A DNA stretch of 64,000 bases from Anaerolineales bacterium (GTDB taxonomy: Bacteria > Chloroflexota > Anaerolineae > Anaerolineales > Villigracilaceae), in NCBI GenBank assembly GCA_030583925.1, contig CP129482.1:1860001-1924000 (forward strand), written 5' to 3'. The first letter of the stretch is position 1; each line of letters opens with the position of its first letter. A program made the translations under genes and the position numbers. The notes under the pieces were generated by a model. The model was not told the origin of the DNA. It was given only the letters and a program-made list of their open reading frames with translations, and searched no databases. Below, one piece after another: positions 9,252-17,548 of this stretch.

Positions 9252-9451
9252 TATAGTTCAACCTTTGCCCTCCCACCACCCTACAACTTACTCAAGGAAA
9301 ACTCAGTATGGCATCGCGCCGCTTGTTTTTTTTCTCAACGGAATGGTGTGGCCATGTAGCCAAGAGACAGGTGCGGACCTTGACCATTCTGGATTTCGAA
9401 ACTTCACTCTCTGGTCGATTGCGAAAGTAAAGCAAACTTATGGCATTATCT

Positions 9452-9741
9452 CTATTTCTGACTCACTGCTTCCCACTCTATTACGGGTAATTCTCCGAAT
9501 GACCGCCACTTCCCCATCACCACTGCCACTTCATTCGATAAATCCGCGCACGCCCAGCGCGTGGCCTCATGCACCCAGTTCGTGCTTAACTGGATGTACA
9601 CCAATCGCACCCCGGTACGTTCACATAATCTCCGCGTCTGATCCAACCTCTTTGTTGTGACCTCTGTGATTTCATGTCTATCCTTGTGGTCGTCTCCTAC
9701 TTCCAGACAGAACGAAGTTTTATAACCTTGAATTCTTCCTC
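9452..9741 (-). pseudogene. Relic of the 3' end of a replication-relaxation-like gene
   Basis: About 95 codons on the minus strand match the C-terminal end of the intact gene at 14010-15137. For example LCERTGVRLVYIQLSTNWVH here corresponds to LCERTGVRLMYTQLSTNWVH there. The similarity stops at about 9741, next to the Ubl operon. The copy is in frame up to its own stop (9452) but has no start or 5' part. It is in the same orientation as the intact gene, so the two form diverged direct repeats around the cassette 9742-14009. Confidence 0.85.
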
Positions 9742-9766
9742 AATCTACGCAATTATCTCCTCTGTC

Positions 9767-11158
9767 CTATTTTGCCAGCGTGGTCAATGTAGGCAATGGG
9801 GCTAGATCACCAAATCCCTTCACCTTCTGACAAATGCACTTCTTATCAATATTTGTTATTCCTCTGTTGGACAAACCAGTGAGGAAATCATAATTTATTC
9901 GGCTGATTTCTCCAGCGTCGCCCATAAAATTTGTGAGTAGATGAACAAACAAGGATACGGCAGAACTTGCTACGCTTGATGTAAAACTTATTACTGCCGG
10001 CGTCTTGGAATCAATATCCTCGACATATCCTTGTTCAAGCAGGTTTCGTCGCTCTTCAATCGGCATGCTCTCTGCTGCAATTCTCTCGGATCGGAGGAAT
10101 TGCTTGCACCACAGACAGGGCTTATCCGGTCGAAGAATATCCTTTGTGCCTATCGCGTGAGAAATCACACCAGCATCAGAGGTGATTCGGACACCAAGAT
10201 TGATGGTCGGAATCATATACTGATAGGCAATCTGGTTGACAATAGAACGACCCCAATGTTCATCTGTGCAGAGAAAGAGAACATCTCGATCCAGTAGTAG
10301 CGAAGCAGTTTTACTCAACACAACATTTTGAGTGATTGCACGAATCTGCGCATTCGGATTTATTCTTCTTAGATTCGAAGCCACCAGGTTAACCTTATAC
10401 TCGGAAAAGAATCTAGATTTCCTTACTGACCCATAATACATGCCATAGACACGAGAAAGGTTTGTCGGGGAAAATTTATCAGGATCAATCAGTACAAGAT
10501 CCAAAACCCCAAGTCGCACCAATTGTTCGGCAATGGGCGAACCTGTTCCTCCTAACCCAATGATGCCTACCTTGGCACGTGAGATAGCCGTTTGTCCATC
10601 TTTCCCAAATGCCCTTACTTGACGGTCATACAAATCCAGTTTGGCTGAACTGCTTGGAACCTTTCGCAATTCAAATTTTTGAATGTGGTGTCCTATCACA
10701 ATAATCTCGTCCAGGTTGATAGACCGAGAATCATTTGCAAGCCATATCCTGCCTGTAACATCGTCGGGAATAAAAAGCAGGCTTGCTATGGGCGCTCTTG
10801 CTGGGATGAATGGGCGAAGGGTATCCGCAATCCTTTCCTCCCCATAATCATCCGAATGTGAATATCTTAGCCCACTTGGATGGCTATGACATATTACTGC
10901 CCCTAACTGGTTCGCCTCACACAAGGCAATCAAGCCATTTATTGCTTGAGACGCAACTTCAAGGCGATATTCGTTTTGAACCAACATCATGTGTTTGGGA
11001 ACTGAAATTGGTCGTCTTACGAGAATATCTGTTTGATCGCCATATTCAGCGATTCCTGCCAATGCAAAAGCTCCCGCCTCATCGGGCAGATCAGCCAAAA
11101 CTAAATGGCGCAGTTTATCGAAATCTTCACGCGAGATTTTCAACCTGTATTTTCTCAT
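9767..11158 (-). CDS. JAB-protease / ThiF E1-like fusion
   Basis: This is a 463-residue fusion. Residues 1-~150 form a JAB/JAMM isopeptidase domain, with Glu28 and the zinc motif HSHPSG (91-96) followed by Ser100 and Asp103. Residues ~175-450 form an E1/ThiF adenylation domain, with the nucleotide loop GLGGTGS (201-207), DPDKFSPTNLSR, and zinc-type cysteines CLWC and CIC. The E1 would adenylate the C-terminus of the upstream Ubl, and the JAB would process or remove it. The start overlaps the E2 stop (ATGA). Similar parts, usually as separate genes, make up bacterial Bil-type antiphage operons and type II CBASS; no CD-NTase is present here. Confidence 0.85.
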   Translation of the reverse strand: MRKYRLKISREDFDKLRHLVLADLPDEAGAFALAGIAEYGDQTDILVRRPISVPKHMMLVQNEYRLEVASQAINGLIALCEANQLGAVICHSHPSGLRYSHSDDYGEERIADTLRPFIPARAPIASLLFIPDDVTGRIWLANDSRSINLDEIIVIGHHIQKFELRKVPSSSAKLDLYDRQVRAFGKDGQTAISRAKVGIIGLGGTGSPIAEQLVRLGVLDLVLIDPDKFSPTNLSRVYGMYYGSVRKSRFFSEYKVNLVASNLRRINPNAQIRAITQNVVLSKTASLLLDRDVLFLCTDEHWGRSIVNQIAYQYMIPTINLGVRITSDAGVISHAIGTKDILRPDKPCLWCKQFLRSERIAAESMPIEERRNLLEQGYVEDIDSKTPAVISFTSSVASSAVSLFVHLLTNFMGDAGEISRINYDFLTGLSNRGITNIDKKCICQKVKGFGDLAPLPTLTTLAK

Positions 11159-11544
11159 CCGTCACTTTTCCCGGCTTTTGCAAGACCGTAATTTACAAAC
11201 TCCAAATACATACACAAGTTTCCAGTTCCAGGATTCCAGCCTTGAGGGTGCCAAGAAAATCTCCGCCACTGTTGACCGACGTGATTTTCAAGGGAATCCG
11301 CTTTAGCAGGAGTCCGTCCATCTGCACACAACAAGTCTGGCGCTGTCCAGAACATGTCTGGATTGCCGTTTGGATATGATATGGGTATCCGTAACAGCAA
11401 TTTGGTGGTGTGTTTGTTGTATGTTGGGGGCAGTGGATAATCATCCAATATGATGTTTGCAAATCCATCTCCCTCGATCAATTCCACTTTGTAGCCGGCC
11501 TCACTCAGCCCCGCGATTTCTTGAAGCAGGATGTCGGTCAACAT
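11155..11544 (-). CDS. Prokaryotic E2-like ubiquitin-conjugating protein
   Basis: From the ATG at 11544 the protein is 129 residues. The start lies one base after the Ubl stop (TGATATG), so it is translationally coupled. It has the E2-fold pattern of the prokaryotic E2 family E: YPLPPTYNKHTTKLLLRIP, SYPNGNPDMFW and a late WRRFSWHPQGWNPG helix. Candidate catalytic cysteines are in LLCADG and GNLCMY; which one is used cannot be told. The longer ORF from 11628 would overlap the Ubl and adds unrelated sequence. The expected role is transfer of the activated Ubl from the E1 to a target. Confidence 0.8.
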   Translation of the reverse strand: MLTDILLQEIAGLSEAGYKVELIEGDGFANIILDDYPLPPTYNKHTTKLLLRIPISYPNGNPDMFWTAPDLLCADGRTPAKADSLENHVGQQWRRFSWHPQGWNPGTGNLCMYLEFVNYGLAKAGKSDG

Positions 11545-11545
11545 A

Positions 11546-11785
11546 TCAGCCGAAGGTCCCAGGAGGCACAACGCGGAAACGCTGACCGTTTTCAATTTGC
11601 ACAGGTGTTGTAATCTGAATATCGTCAACAGGTAACTGACCCTCCGGGTCCGGCGATTTGTTGATCAGCCATACCTCATAGTCGCTTGGAGCCCCTACCG
11701 CGTCTCTGAAATCCTGTGGAGCAAGTTCGGACTTTTCGAAGTGGTATGGTTTTTGGTTGATATGGATAGTGATTTTCTTTGTCAT
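11546..11785 (-). CDS. Ubiquitin-like protein (multiubiquitin family, single domain)
   Basis: This 79-residue protein starts at the ATG at 11785, preceded by an AGGAG ribosome site. It begins KKITIHINQKPYHFEK and ends FRVVPPGTFG, the beta-grasp layout and Gly-ending tail seen in multi-ubiquitin family proteins. The tail ends in -GTFG rather than -GG with extra residues, so it may be used directly without proteolysis. It is the first gene of the three-gene Ubl-E2-E1/JAB operon. The upstream extension of the ORF has no ribosome site and is not used. Confidence 0.75.
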   Translation of the reverse strand: MTKKITIHINQKPYHFEKSELAPQDFRDAVGAPSDYEVWLINKSPDPEGQLPVDDIQITTPVQIENGQRFRVVPPGTFG

Positions 11786-12068
11786 GAAATTTCTCCTGAA
11801 GTAGATTGAAAGAATTGGCAATATTGACAAACAATCGCCGATTCTCCTGTGCCGCTGGATTCGGGAAGCGGCTTTCATGCCTGTTAATACCGGCGTGTGG
11901 CGAATATTTGCCATTTTGACCAAAAACCGGAGAATGTCGGTATTAAGTAATTGGATCACCAGATCGTGCTGGTTAAGGTGATTCGAGTAAAATTAATCAA
12001 CCTACTGAAAAGAAGGAATAGAAATCCAATGCCAGGGTATACCTAAGATCTTCGGCAGGGAGGTTATT
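11786..12068. promoter_or_regulatory. Divergent regulatory region between Ubl operon and sigma/ImmA cassette
   Basis: These 283 bp separate two divergent operons. The region contains inverted arms TTAATACCG (11884-11892) and CGGTATTAA (11938-11946), 45 bp apart. A small hairpin GCCGCT/AGCGGC (11851-11856 and 11867-11872) lies nearer the Ubl gene. The 9-bp arms look like a dimer-binding operator or looped site shared by both operons. No clear consensus promoter is visible. Confidence 0.5.
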
Positions 12069-12713
12069 TTGAACGAGAAAAAAAGACGGCTTCTAAATGA
12101 TTTTCCGTGGGAAGAAACTTACCCCAAGCTTGTGGCGTTTGCGGAGTGGGTTATTCAAGGGAAGAACTGGAGTTCCGGCTTCCTTCCCAAAGGACAAACT
12201 GCGGAAACCATCGTTCGAGATGTGATAGCGAAGACCTTCGGTGAGGAGCGGAAATGGGATCCTGAAAGGGGAGACTTGCTCAATTGGTTGAAATGGGTGA
12301 TCAAGAGCGACATCAGCCATTTAGCGGAATCGGCTGCCAACAAACGCGACATGCATCTGGATCATCTCCATAATAATGACCCGGCAGTTGATCAAATCGA
12401 GTACAAGGCGGGCCGTGAATCACGCGTCAGGCCGCAGTCCATTTCTCCTGAAGAAGCAATGATTGCTTTGGAGGCGGAAGATGAACTTATGGCAGCCGCC
12501 AGATTGAAAATCGATTCGTTGCTGGAGGCGTGCAGTGGAAAACCTGAACTTGAAGAGATTGTTTATGCTATAAGCGACGGTAAATGTTCTGCTAAACCAC
12601 AGGATTTGTCAAGGTATCTAGGCAGGCCAATCAAAAATATAAACCAACATCTGCGGGCGTTGCGGCGAAGGGCATCCAAAATAAGAATAGAGGCTGAAAA
12701 TGGACGAGAATAA
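12069..12713 (+). CDS. Sigma-70-like protein
   Basis: The 214-residue protein starts at TTG 12069, preceded by a strong GGGAGG site. Residues ~25-85 resemble sigma region 2 (GQTAETIVRDVIAKTFGEER, then WDPERGDLLNWLKWVIKSDI). The last ~60 residues resemble region 4 (QDLSRYLGRPIKNINQHLRALRRRA, a helix-turn-helix). It is the first gene of a rightward four-gene cassette facing the Ubl operon, overlapping the next gene by 14 bp. It may direct transcription of the cassette or of the Ubl operon, but this is inference. Confidence 0.6.
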   Translation: MNEKKRRLLNDFPWEETYPKLVAFAEWVIQGKNWSSGFLPKGQTAETIVRDVIAKTFGEERKWDPERGDLLNWLKWVIKSDISHLAESAANKRDMHLDHLHNNDPAVDQIEYKAGRESRVRPQSISPEEAMIALEAEDELMAAARLKIDSLLEACSGKPELEEIVYAISDGKCSAKPQDLSRYLGRPIKNINQHLRALRRRASKIRIEAENGRE

Positions 12714-13146
12714 ATCCAAGAGAACTGATTTGGAAATCGCTAATGAATTCGACCGCTTGTTCGATGAAATTCCGGAACCGGAAACCGACGAGGAAATCTG
12801 GGAATTCTTGGTGGAATCCGGATATGACCCTGAATCTCTGAAGAATCAAGGCAGGGAGTTTGTAAACAACTTAATAGCCACCAACTGGCGGTTTGTTTCT
12901 TCCAATGAGATTGATGAAGCCGTAACCAAAATTGATGAAGTGCCCACACGGAAGGAATGGAGTCGCGGTCAATTAACAAATGCGATCCAAAAATTGTCGG
13001 CCGCCCTTGCTATCGGCGGAAAACAACCCTCCTTGGCTTTCCGGAACCTGGAAGAACTAACCGACTCCGATCTAACAGTCATCCTCCAGGAACTTGAGTA
13101 TAAAGCTCGCGCTAGCGGAGTTGATTTTGATTTGAGTCAAGGTTAG
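12700..13146 (+). CDS. Acidic hypothetical protein between sigma-like and ImmA-like genes
   Basis: I do not recognise this 148-residue soluble, acidic protein. There is no membrane segment or clear motif. It overlaps the sigma-like gene by 14 bp and stops 1 bp before the ImmA-like gene. It is therefore tightly co-translated with both. Because ImmA-like peptidases often cleave a co-encoded regulator, it could be a sigma antagonist or peptidase substrate; only gene order supports this. Confidence 0.65.
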   Translation: MDENKSKRTDLEIANEFDRLFDEIPEPETDEEIWEFLVESGYDPESLKNQGREFVNNLIATNWRFVSSNEIDEAVTKIDEVPTRKEWSRGQLTNAIQKLSAALAIGGKQPSLAFRNLEELTDSDLTVILQELEYKARASGVDFDLSQG

Positions 13147-13147
13147 G

Positions 13148-13792
13148 ATGAGCTCTGCTGAAACAATTGCAAACCTGGTCCTAGACAGGCTTGACATTTC
13201 TAGGGTGGATGATCTTCTACTGTTGAAGGAAATTGTCTACGCCCGTGGTGCTATTCTCCGAGAGCATCCGTTGGAAGGAGCTGAGGCGTGCCTATTGGTG
13301 GGGCCTGGCAGACCGATCATTACTGTGTCATCCTCGCCATTAATCAGCCATCATCGCCGACGTTTTTCCATTGCACACGAACTTGGTCATCTTGAGATGC
13401 ATCGAGGCACAGGCTTGCTGATAAACTGCACAAAAGGGGATATTCAGGATATGCCTAACGATACAGGTGTTGATACTGAGCAGGAAGCTAATCAGTTTGC
13501 CTCGGCCTTTTTGCTTCCAGCCAGATTTGTGGAAAAGCCATTCGTGGAGAACGAACCCTCTTTCGACATTATTTCTGAATGGGCAATGCGACTTGATACA
13601 TCGCTGACCGCGACTTCATTTAGATCTACGCGATTCACACCTGAGCCGGTGGCTGTTGTATATTCTGTTCGCGGTATTATCCAATATTTTCAACCGTCCG
13701 AAGGATTCGCTGAACTCGGAGTTTTTCCTGACGTGAAAAAACGGTGGGGAGCAATACCGATGCGAGAAGATTATTCCAAGGCATGGACATAA
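13148..13792 (+). CDS. ImmA/IrrE-family metallopeptidase
   Basis: The 214-residue protein has the zinc-protease motif HELGH at residues 77-81 in FSIAHELGHLEMH. A second conserved block, EQEANQFASAFLLPARF, supplies the third ligand Glu, as in ImmA/IrrE proteins. Such peptidases cleave repressors on damage or phage signals. It lies in a tight operon behind the sigma-like and acidic proteins and may control the divergent Ubl operon. Confidence 0.85.
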   Translation: MSSAETIANLVLDRLDISRVDDLLLLKEIVYARGAILREHPLEGAEACLLVGPGRPIITVSSSPLISHHRRRFSIAHELGHLEMHRGTGLLINCTKGDIQDMPNDTGVDTEQEANQFASAFLLPARFVEKPFVENEPSFDIISEWAMRLDTSLTATSFRSTRFTPEPVAVVYSVRGIIQYFQPSEGFAELGVFPDVKKRWGAIPMREDYSKAWT

Positions 13793-13959
13793 AGGGTGAG
13801 TGGCGCGAAGTAAGAGCCCTTGAATGGTTCCGTGATAACAAGGATGCCTTTGATAAAACTGATATGATTCGGGAATGGTCAGTAAATATGCCATCATATG
13901 AGGCTGTTTTGAGTCTATTATGGGTACACAAACCCCTTGGGGAAAATGATGATTGGTAA
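13783..13959 (+). CDS. Small hypothetical protein, end of the ImmA cassette
   Basis: A 58-residue protein from the ATG at 13783, overlapping the end of the ImmA-like gene by 10 bp, with AAGG just upstream. The sequence (MDIKGEWREVRALEWFRD onward) is charged and soluble and is not recognised. Tight overlap suggests it is translated with the peptidase. An alternative ATG at 13744 overlaps more. Confidence 0.45.
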   Translation: MDIKGEWREVRALEWFRDNKDAFDKTDMIREWSVNMPSYEAVLSLLWVHKPLGENDDW

Positions 13960-14009
13960 TTCTCATCTCGGGGAAATCCGAAGGAGTGTTTTTTGCAGGA
14001 AAGCAATAA

Positions 14010-15137
14010 TCAGTTAGGAATCACTTTACCCCACTCTATCACTGGCAATTCCCCAAATCTTCGTGAATTCCCCATCACTACAGCCACCTCTTCCGGTAAA
14101 TCCACACACCCCCAACGCGCGGCTTCATGCACCCAATTCGTGCTCAACTGTGTATACATCAACCGTACTCCTGTCCGTTCACATAACCTCCGCGCCTGAT
14201 CCAGCCTCTTCGTCGTAATCTTTGTGATTTCGTTCCGATCCTTGTGGTCGTCCCCGACCTCCAGCCAGAACAACGTTTCATACCCCTGAATTCTTCCCCA
14301 CGCCAGTCCGTCCGGGATCACGGATAGATCGGGAATTCGTACTTCGCTCCAGCCCGTCAAAATCTCTGCTTGAGGCCAGGCGGATTTCAACCATGAGGTC
14401 CACACGCGGGATACATGACGGTGTCCATATCCAATTTGCTGGAGATTCTCTTCTTTTCGGGAGGTAAACTCTATCCCTTTCGGAATTTCCCAACTCCGCA
14501 ATGCCAGGGATAGTCCCCTGGAGCGGAGATGCCAGAGAGGAAACAAATCCATCTGAGCGGGTCTGGATTTCCCGCGTCGTATTTTCGGGCTGGTTTTGTA
14601 CACAACCAATTCCTTTTCCTCAAGTTGGGCAAGCAGATTTTTGGTCACGTCAACCGGCAGACCCGCCAGGGAAGCGACCTCCTCTTCGTCTCCCTTCTCC
14701 ATCCTGCCCAATGCCTGCAAACATCGCAATTCCTCCAAAGAAAGACGGCTGTGTTTCTCGTCCACAACCGGCGGACGTGGAAGCGGCGAATGAAACAAGC
14801 GCGGCGGACGGGAAAAATCCAACCAGTCCGGTGTTTTGCCTGCTTGAGTCACAGCATAAGGCAATGCCAATCCCTTCAGGGAACGCCTGACCTCCAGCAT
14901 AAACCACTCGCCTGGCGCCTGTGGCGCCACAGGTGGCGCGTCCACACGCACCCAGAGAGAAGCACCCGGTCGTTTTCTATTGACGTGAGACGCCATTCGT
15001 CTCAAGGGTTCCTCATAGTAGAATGGCGGGATACATGCACGGGCGTCAATGCGGAAGATAAATGTGTCCGTCCAACCGTTTTGAAACGACAGACTGATCC
15101 AATCCGAGAAAGTCACTTTTCCAACGCGGACAGTCAT
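14010..15137 (-). CDS. Replication-relaxation-like protein (winged helix + PD-(D/E)XK-like)
   Basis: This 375-residue protein has a central winged-helix part (residues ~130-185, LSLEELRCLQALGRMEKGDEE split over two helices). The C-terminal domain carries IPDGLAWG and FWLEVGDDHKDRNE, spaced like a PD-(D/E)XK nuclease fold. This layout is that of replication-relaxation proteins of conjugative elements, though the match is by eye. It heads left from the M23 peptidase gene (stop at 15141, 3 bp away). A diverged copy of its last ~95 codons lies at 9452-9741. Confidence 0.5.
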   Translation of the reverse strand: MTVRVGKVTFSDWISLSFQNGWTDTFIFRIDARACIPPFYYEEPLRRMASHVNRKRPGASLWVRVDAPPVAPQAPGEWFMLEVRRSLKGLALPYAVTQAGKTPDWLDFSRPPRLFHSPLPRPPVVDEKHSRLSLEELRCLQALGRMEKGDEEEVASLAGLPVDVTKNLLAQLEEKELVVYKTSPKIRRGKSRPAQMDLFPLWHLRSRGLSLALRSWEIPKGIEFTSRKEENLQQIGYGHRHVSRVWTSWLKSAWPQAEILTGWSEVRIPDLSVIPDGLAWGRIQGYETLFWLEVGDDHKDRNEITKITTKRLDQARRLCERTGVRLMYTQLSTNWVHEAARWGCVDLPEEVAVVMGNSRRFGELPVIEWGKVIPN

Positions 15138-15140
15138 GGC

Positions 15141-15845
15141 TCAATCCGAACATCCAATGTTGATGTATTCATCTTCGGCGAAAAACAACTGGGGGTTGAG
15201 CCAAACATAACTATTTTCCCCGGTCTTGTGCTTGATGCCGTAATGTAAATGTGCGCCCGTGCTGTTACCGGTATTCCCGCTCAGTCCCACTACATCGCCG
15301 TAATGCAATATATCTCCCTGGGCAACCTGAATACTGCTCAAATGCGCCAGCCAGACCTGGTAGCCGTTATTTTCAATGACAACCAAATTTCCCCAGGGAC
15401 CATTCGAGCCAGCCCACACGACCTTGCCGCCCATTGTGGTATGCACTGGCGTGCCTTCATTCACGGGAAAATCATCGCCGGTGTGAGACTGATAGTGTGG
15501 GTCATGGAAGGTACAACCAAGCAGTGGCTTGTCATACCACGTGCTCCAATGCTGGATGGGTCCAAGGAGCGGCAAGCCGTGGATATCCGATTCAGGTCCG
15601 ATATACCCATCCCACAAAACGGCGCTCAGGCCGGCGGGAGCCGAGTTGTCCGTGTAAGAGCCGTTGTCGCTGGTCTCGCTGTATTGCGGCACGTCGAACA
15701 GCCACTGCTCGACAGCTGGTTGCGCCCAGGCAGGTAATTGGGGGATTGTCAAAACAACGATCATCACGTACCCAACTACCAAAGCCGCCCCGCATAAAAT
15801 CGGGGCGACCATGATCGCGATGGATAGGCGGAAGAATCCCTTCAT
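15141..15845 (-). CDS. M23 (LytM) peptidoglycan peptidase, membrane anchored
   Basis: The 234-residue protein begins with a transmembrane segment (residues ~7-33). It ends in a LytM domain with zinc motifs HTGDDF and HLHYG. It overlaps the TadB-like gene start by 1 bp (15845). In conjugative or pilus clusters such peptidases open the cell wall for the channel. It is a likely functional partner of the T4SS/Tad-like genes upstream. Confidence 0.85.
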   Translation of the reverse strand: MKGFFRLSIAIMVAPILCGAALVVGYVMIVVLTIPQLPAWAQPAVEQWLFDVPQYSETSDNGSYTDNSAPAGLSAVLWDGYIGPESDIHGLPLLGPIQHWSTWYDKPLLGCTFHDPHYQSHTGDDFPVNEGTPVHTTMGGKVVWAGSNGPWGNLVVIENNGYQVWLAHLSSIQVAQGDILHYGDVVGLSGNTGNSTGAHLHYGIKHKTGENSYVWLNPQLFFAEDEYINIGCSD

Positions 15846-16777
15846 TACAAGACCCGACCCAGGCGATCCAAACGGATCTCGCCCTGTCCGCCAGCCTGCA
15901 ACCCCATCGAGGCTTCGATGGACAAACCGTTGCGGATCATCCGCATTGAGAGCCAGTACGAAATGCCTGAGCCGATGATGACGGGTGAGAGCAAAAGCGG
16001 ATTAGCGGAATACAATTTCCCAACTTCCGGTGTGGTGATGGCGATCAAGACCAGAACAGCAGGCGGGAATAGCGCGAGAAATCTCGCCTGCCATTCCACG
16101 CCCTTCGCCGCGGCCCGAGCGCGTGATAAAACTTCTACCACGGTTCCCAATGTCTTTCTGAGCGAAGCCACCAAAGGCCCGATCTCGATGCGTCCTTCGA
16201 TGGAGGCAAGGAGGGACGTGGCGACAATATCCACCGCGGGATTGTCCCAGGCGGTGGTCCATTCACGAACGGCGAGCGCGGCTTCATCGGCGGGAGCAGT
16301 CCGCAGGCGGACAACCAGATCGCCCAAGACCATCCTGCCATCCGGACCCACTGCCTGCGCCGCGTCATCCAGCGCGTCGCCCAAGGGCTTGCCTTGTGAA
16401 AGCAGTGTCTCCACCACGCCCAGACCGCGCAGGATGTCTTTGGCTTGCTTCAAGCGGAATTCCTGCCGTTTATCGGATAGCGTGCCGGCATACAGCAAGC
16501 CGCCTGCAATCGCGAACAGGATGGCTGGGAAGAGTCCAAGAAACATGCCGCCTGCCAGACCTCCACCAACCCATGCCAGAAATCCATAGGCGATCTGATT
16601 GAACGCAAGACCTGTCCCGGTCTGGCGCGCAAACTTTTCCGGATCGAATTTCTTCCTCGGCTGGGCGATGCCCATCGCGCGCGCCATGCCCGCTTCGTCC
16701 ACCGTGCGCCGCCAGCCGAATGTGATCGGAATTGCGGCCAGCGCGAGCGCGCCAATCAAGGAAATCAAAGTGATCAT
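15845..16777 (-). CDS. TadB-like membrane protein (type II secretion F domain)
   Basis: From the ATG at 16777 (AGGAG site 9 bp upstream) the protein is 310 residues. There are transmembrane segments near the N-terminus, a pair around residues 70-100, and a pair near the C-terminus. Between them is a helical cytoplasmic F domain (DILRGLGVVETLLSQGKPLG onward). This is the platform-protein layout of Tad pili. A second such protein lies at 47157-48038 (TadC-like). The 46-codon upstream extension is discarded. Confidence 0.65.
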   Translation of the reverse strand: MITLISLIGALALAAIPITFGWRRTVDEAGMARAMGIAQPRKKFDPEKFARQTGTGLAFNQIAYGFLAWVGGGLAGGMFLGLFPAILFAIAGGLLYAGTLSDKRQEFRLKQAKDILRGLGVVETLLSQGKPLGDALDDAAQAVGPDGRMVLGDLVVRLRTAPADEAALAVREWTTAWDNPAVDIVATSLLASIEGRIEIGPLVASLRKTLGTVVEVLSRARAAAKGVEWQARFLALFPPAVLVLIAITTPEVGKLYSANPLLLSPVIIGSGISYWLSMRMIRNGLSIEASMGLQAGGQGEIRLDRLGRVL

Positions 16778-16787
16778 TTCTTTTCTC

Positions 16788-17255
16788 CTACCTGAACCAA
16801 ATCGAAAGTTCTTCCGCCCCGCCATTCGCAAGCCAGACAGCAAAGTACACGCCCACGACACCGAGCAGGGCGGTGAGCAACGGATAGACCCCGACCTCAT
16901 TCCAAGCCAGGTCAATGGGATGAATCACCGTTTGCGCGGCAAAGGATGGCGCGTTACGTTCAAACGTTGGGCGTTCGGATTTTTGTTTTGGTGGATTTAC
17001 CGATTCTGTTCTGCGCGTTGCAGTCTGCTGGTTGACATACTGCCTTGTTTGCATGGCGTATCGGAAGCGGCGCGTCAGCCAGACTTCGGGCGGGACGCGG
17101 TCGGGTCCAAGGCGCAGAAGCGCCAGCGCCATGAACCCGACCAACACCAGAAAGCCGATCACCACCTTTCCGGCAAAAGATAGCGGAAGGAATAAACACA
17201 GCACTGCCAGGAGCGCCCCGGCGCCGAGGATGCCGATGTCACGATTGTTAAACAT
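16788..17255 (-). CDS. Small membrane protein, possibly PrgI/VirB3-like
   Basis: From ATG 17255 it has 155 residues. Two adjacent transmembrane segments lie at ~7-48, followed by VWLTRRFRYAMQTRQYV, a hydrophilic linker and a last segment near the C-terminus. A short double segment followed by a basic stretch is typical of PrgI/VirB3 inner-membrane proteins of T4SS, but similarity is weak. It lies between the TadB-like gene and a small VirB2-like gene. Confidence 0.45.
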   Translation of the reverse strand: MFNNRDIGILGAGALLAVLCLFLPLSFAGKVVIGFLVLVGFMALALLRLGPDRVPPEVWLTRRFRYAMQTRQYVNQQTATRRTESVNPPKQKSERPTFERNAPSFAAQTVIHPIDLAWNEVGVYPLLTALLGVVGVYFAVWLANGGAEELSIWFR

Positions 17256-17259
17256 GGAC

Positions 17260-17526
17260 TCAAAACGGCGCTTTCGGTTGAAAACTTTTGAGTAATTCAC
17301 CGATCTGCGGCAGAAAGAGAAAGGCAAACAGGACGATGATGACCAGCCCGACCACGCCGATGATCGCCATCGAGGTCATGCGGCTGCCGCCAAACGCCAT
17401 GCCTGCCGTGCCTTGCAGAACGAAATACAAACCTCCCAGCAATGCCACGACAATCAACAAGCCAGCCATGAACGCCCAGGCATCGCGGGCGATGGCGAGT
17501 ATTTGTTCCATGATGGGATCGAACAT
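17260..17526 (-). CDS. Small two-TM protein, VirB2/TrbC-like
   Basis: From ATG 17526 (MFDPIMEQIL, with a GGAG site) it has 88 residues and two hydrophobic segments (~17-36 and ~49-70) with a glycine-rich turn. This fits VirB2/TrbC-type pilins or small channel subunits in size and layout. No signal peptide is evident. The assignment is by topology and context only. Confidence 0.45.
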   Translation of the reverse strand: MFDPIMEQILAIARDAWAFMAGLLIVVALLGGLYFVLQGTAGMAFGGSRMTSMAIIGVVGLVIIVLFAFLFLPQIGELLKSFQPKAPF

Positions 17527-17548
17527 GAAAATTTTCTCCTTTCGAGAT

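Noticed and set aside
9767..11785. Type II CBASS
   Set aside because: No CD-NTase or effector gene accompanies the E1, E2 and JAB parts; a Ubl gene is present instead.
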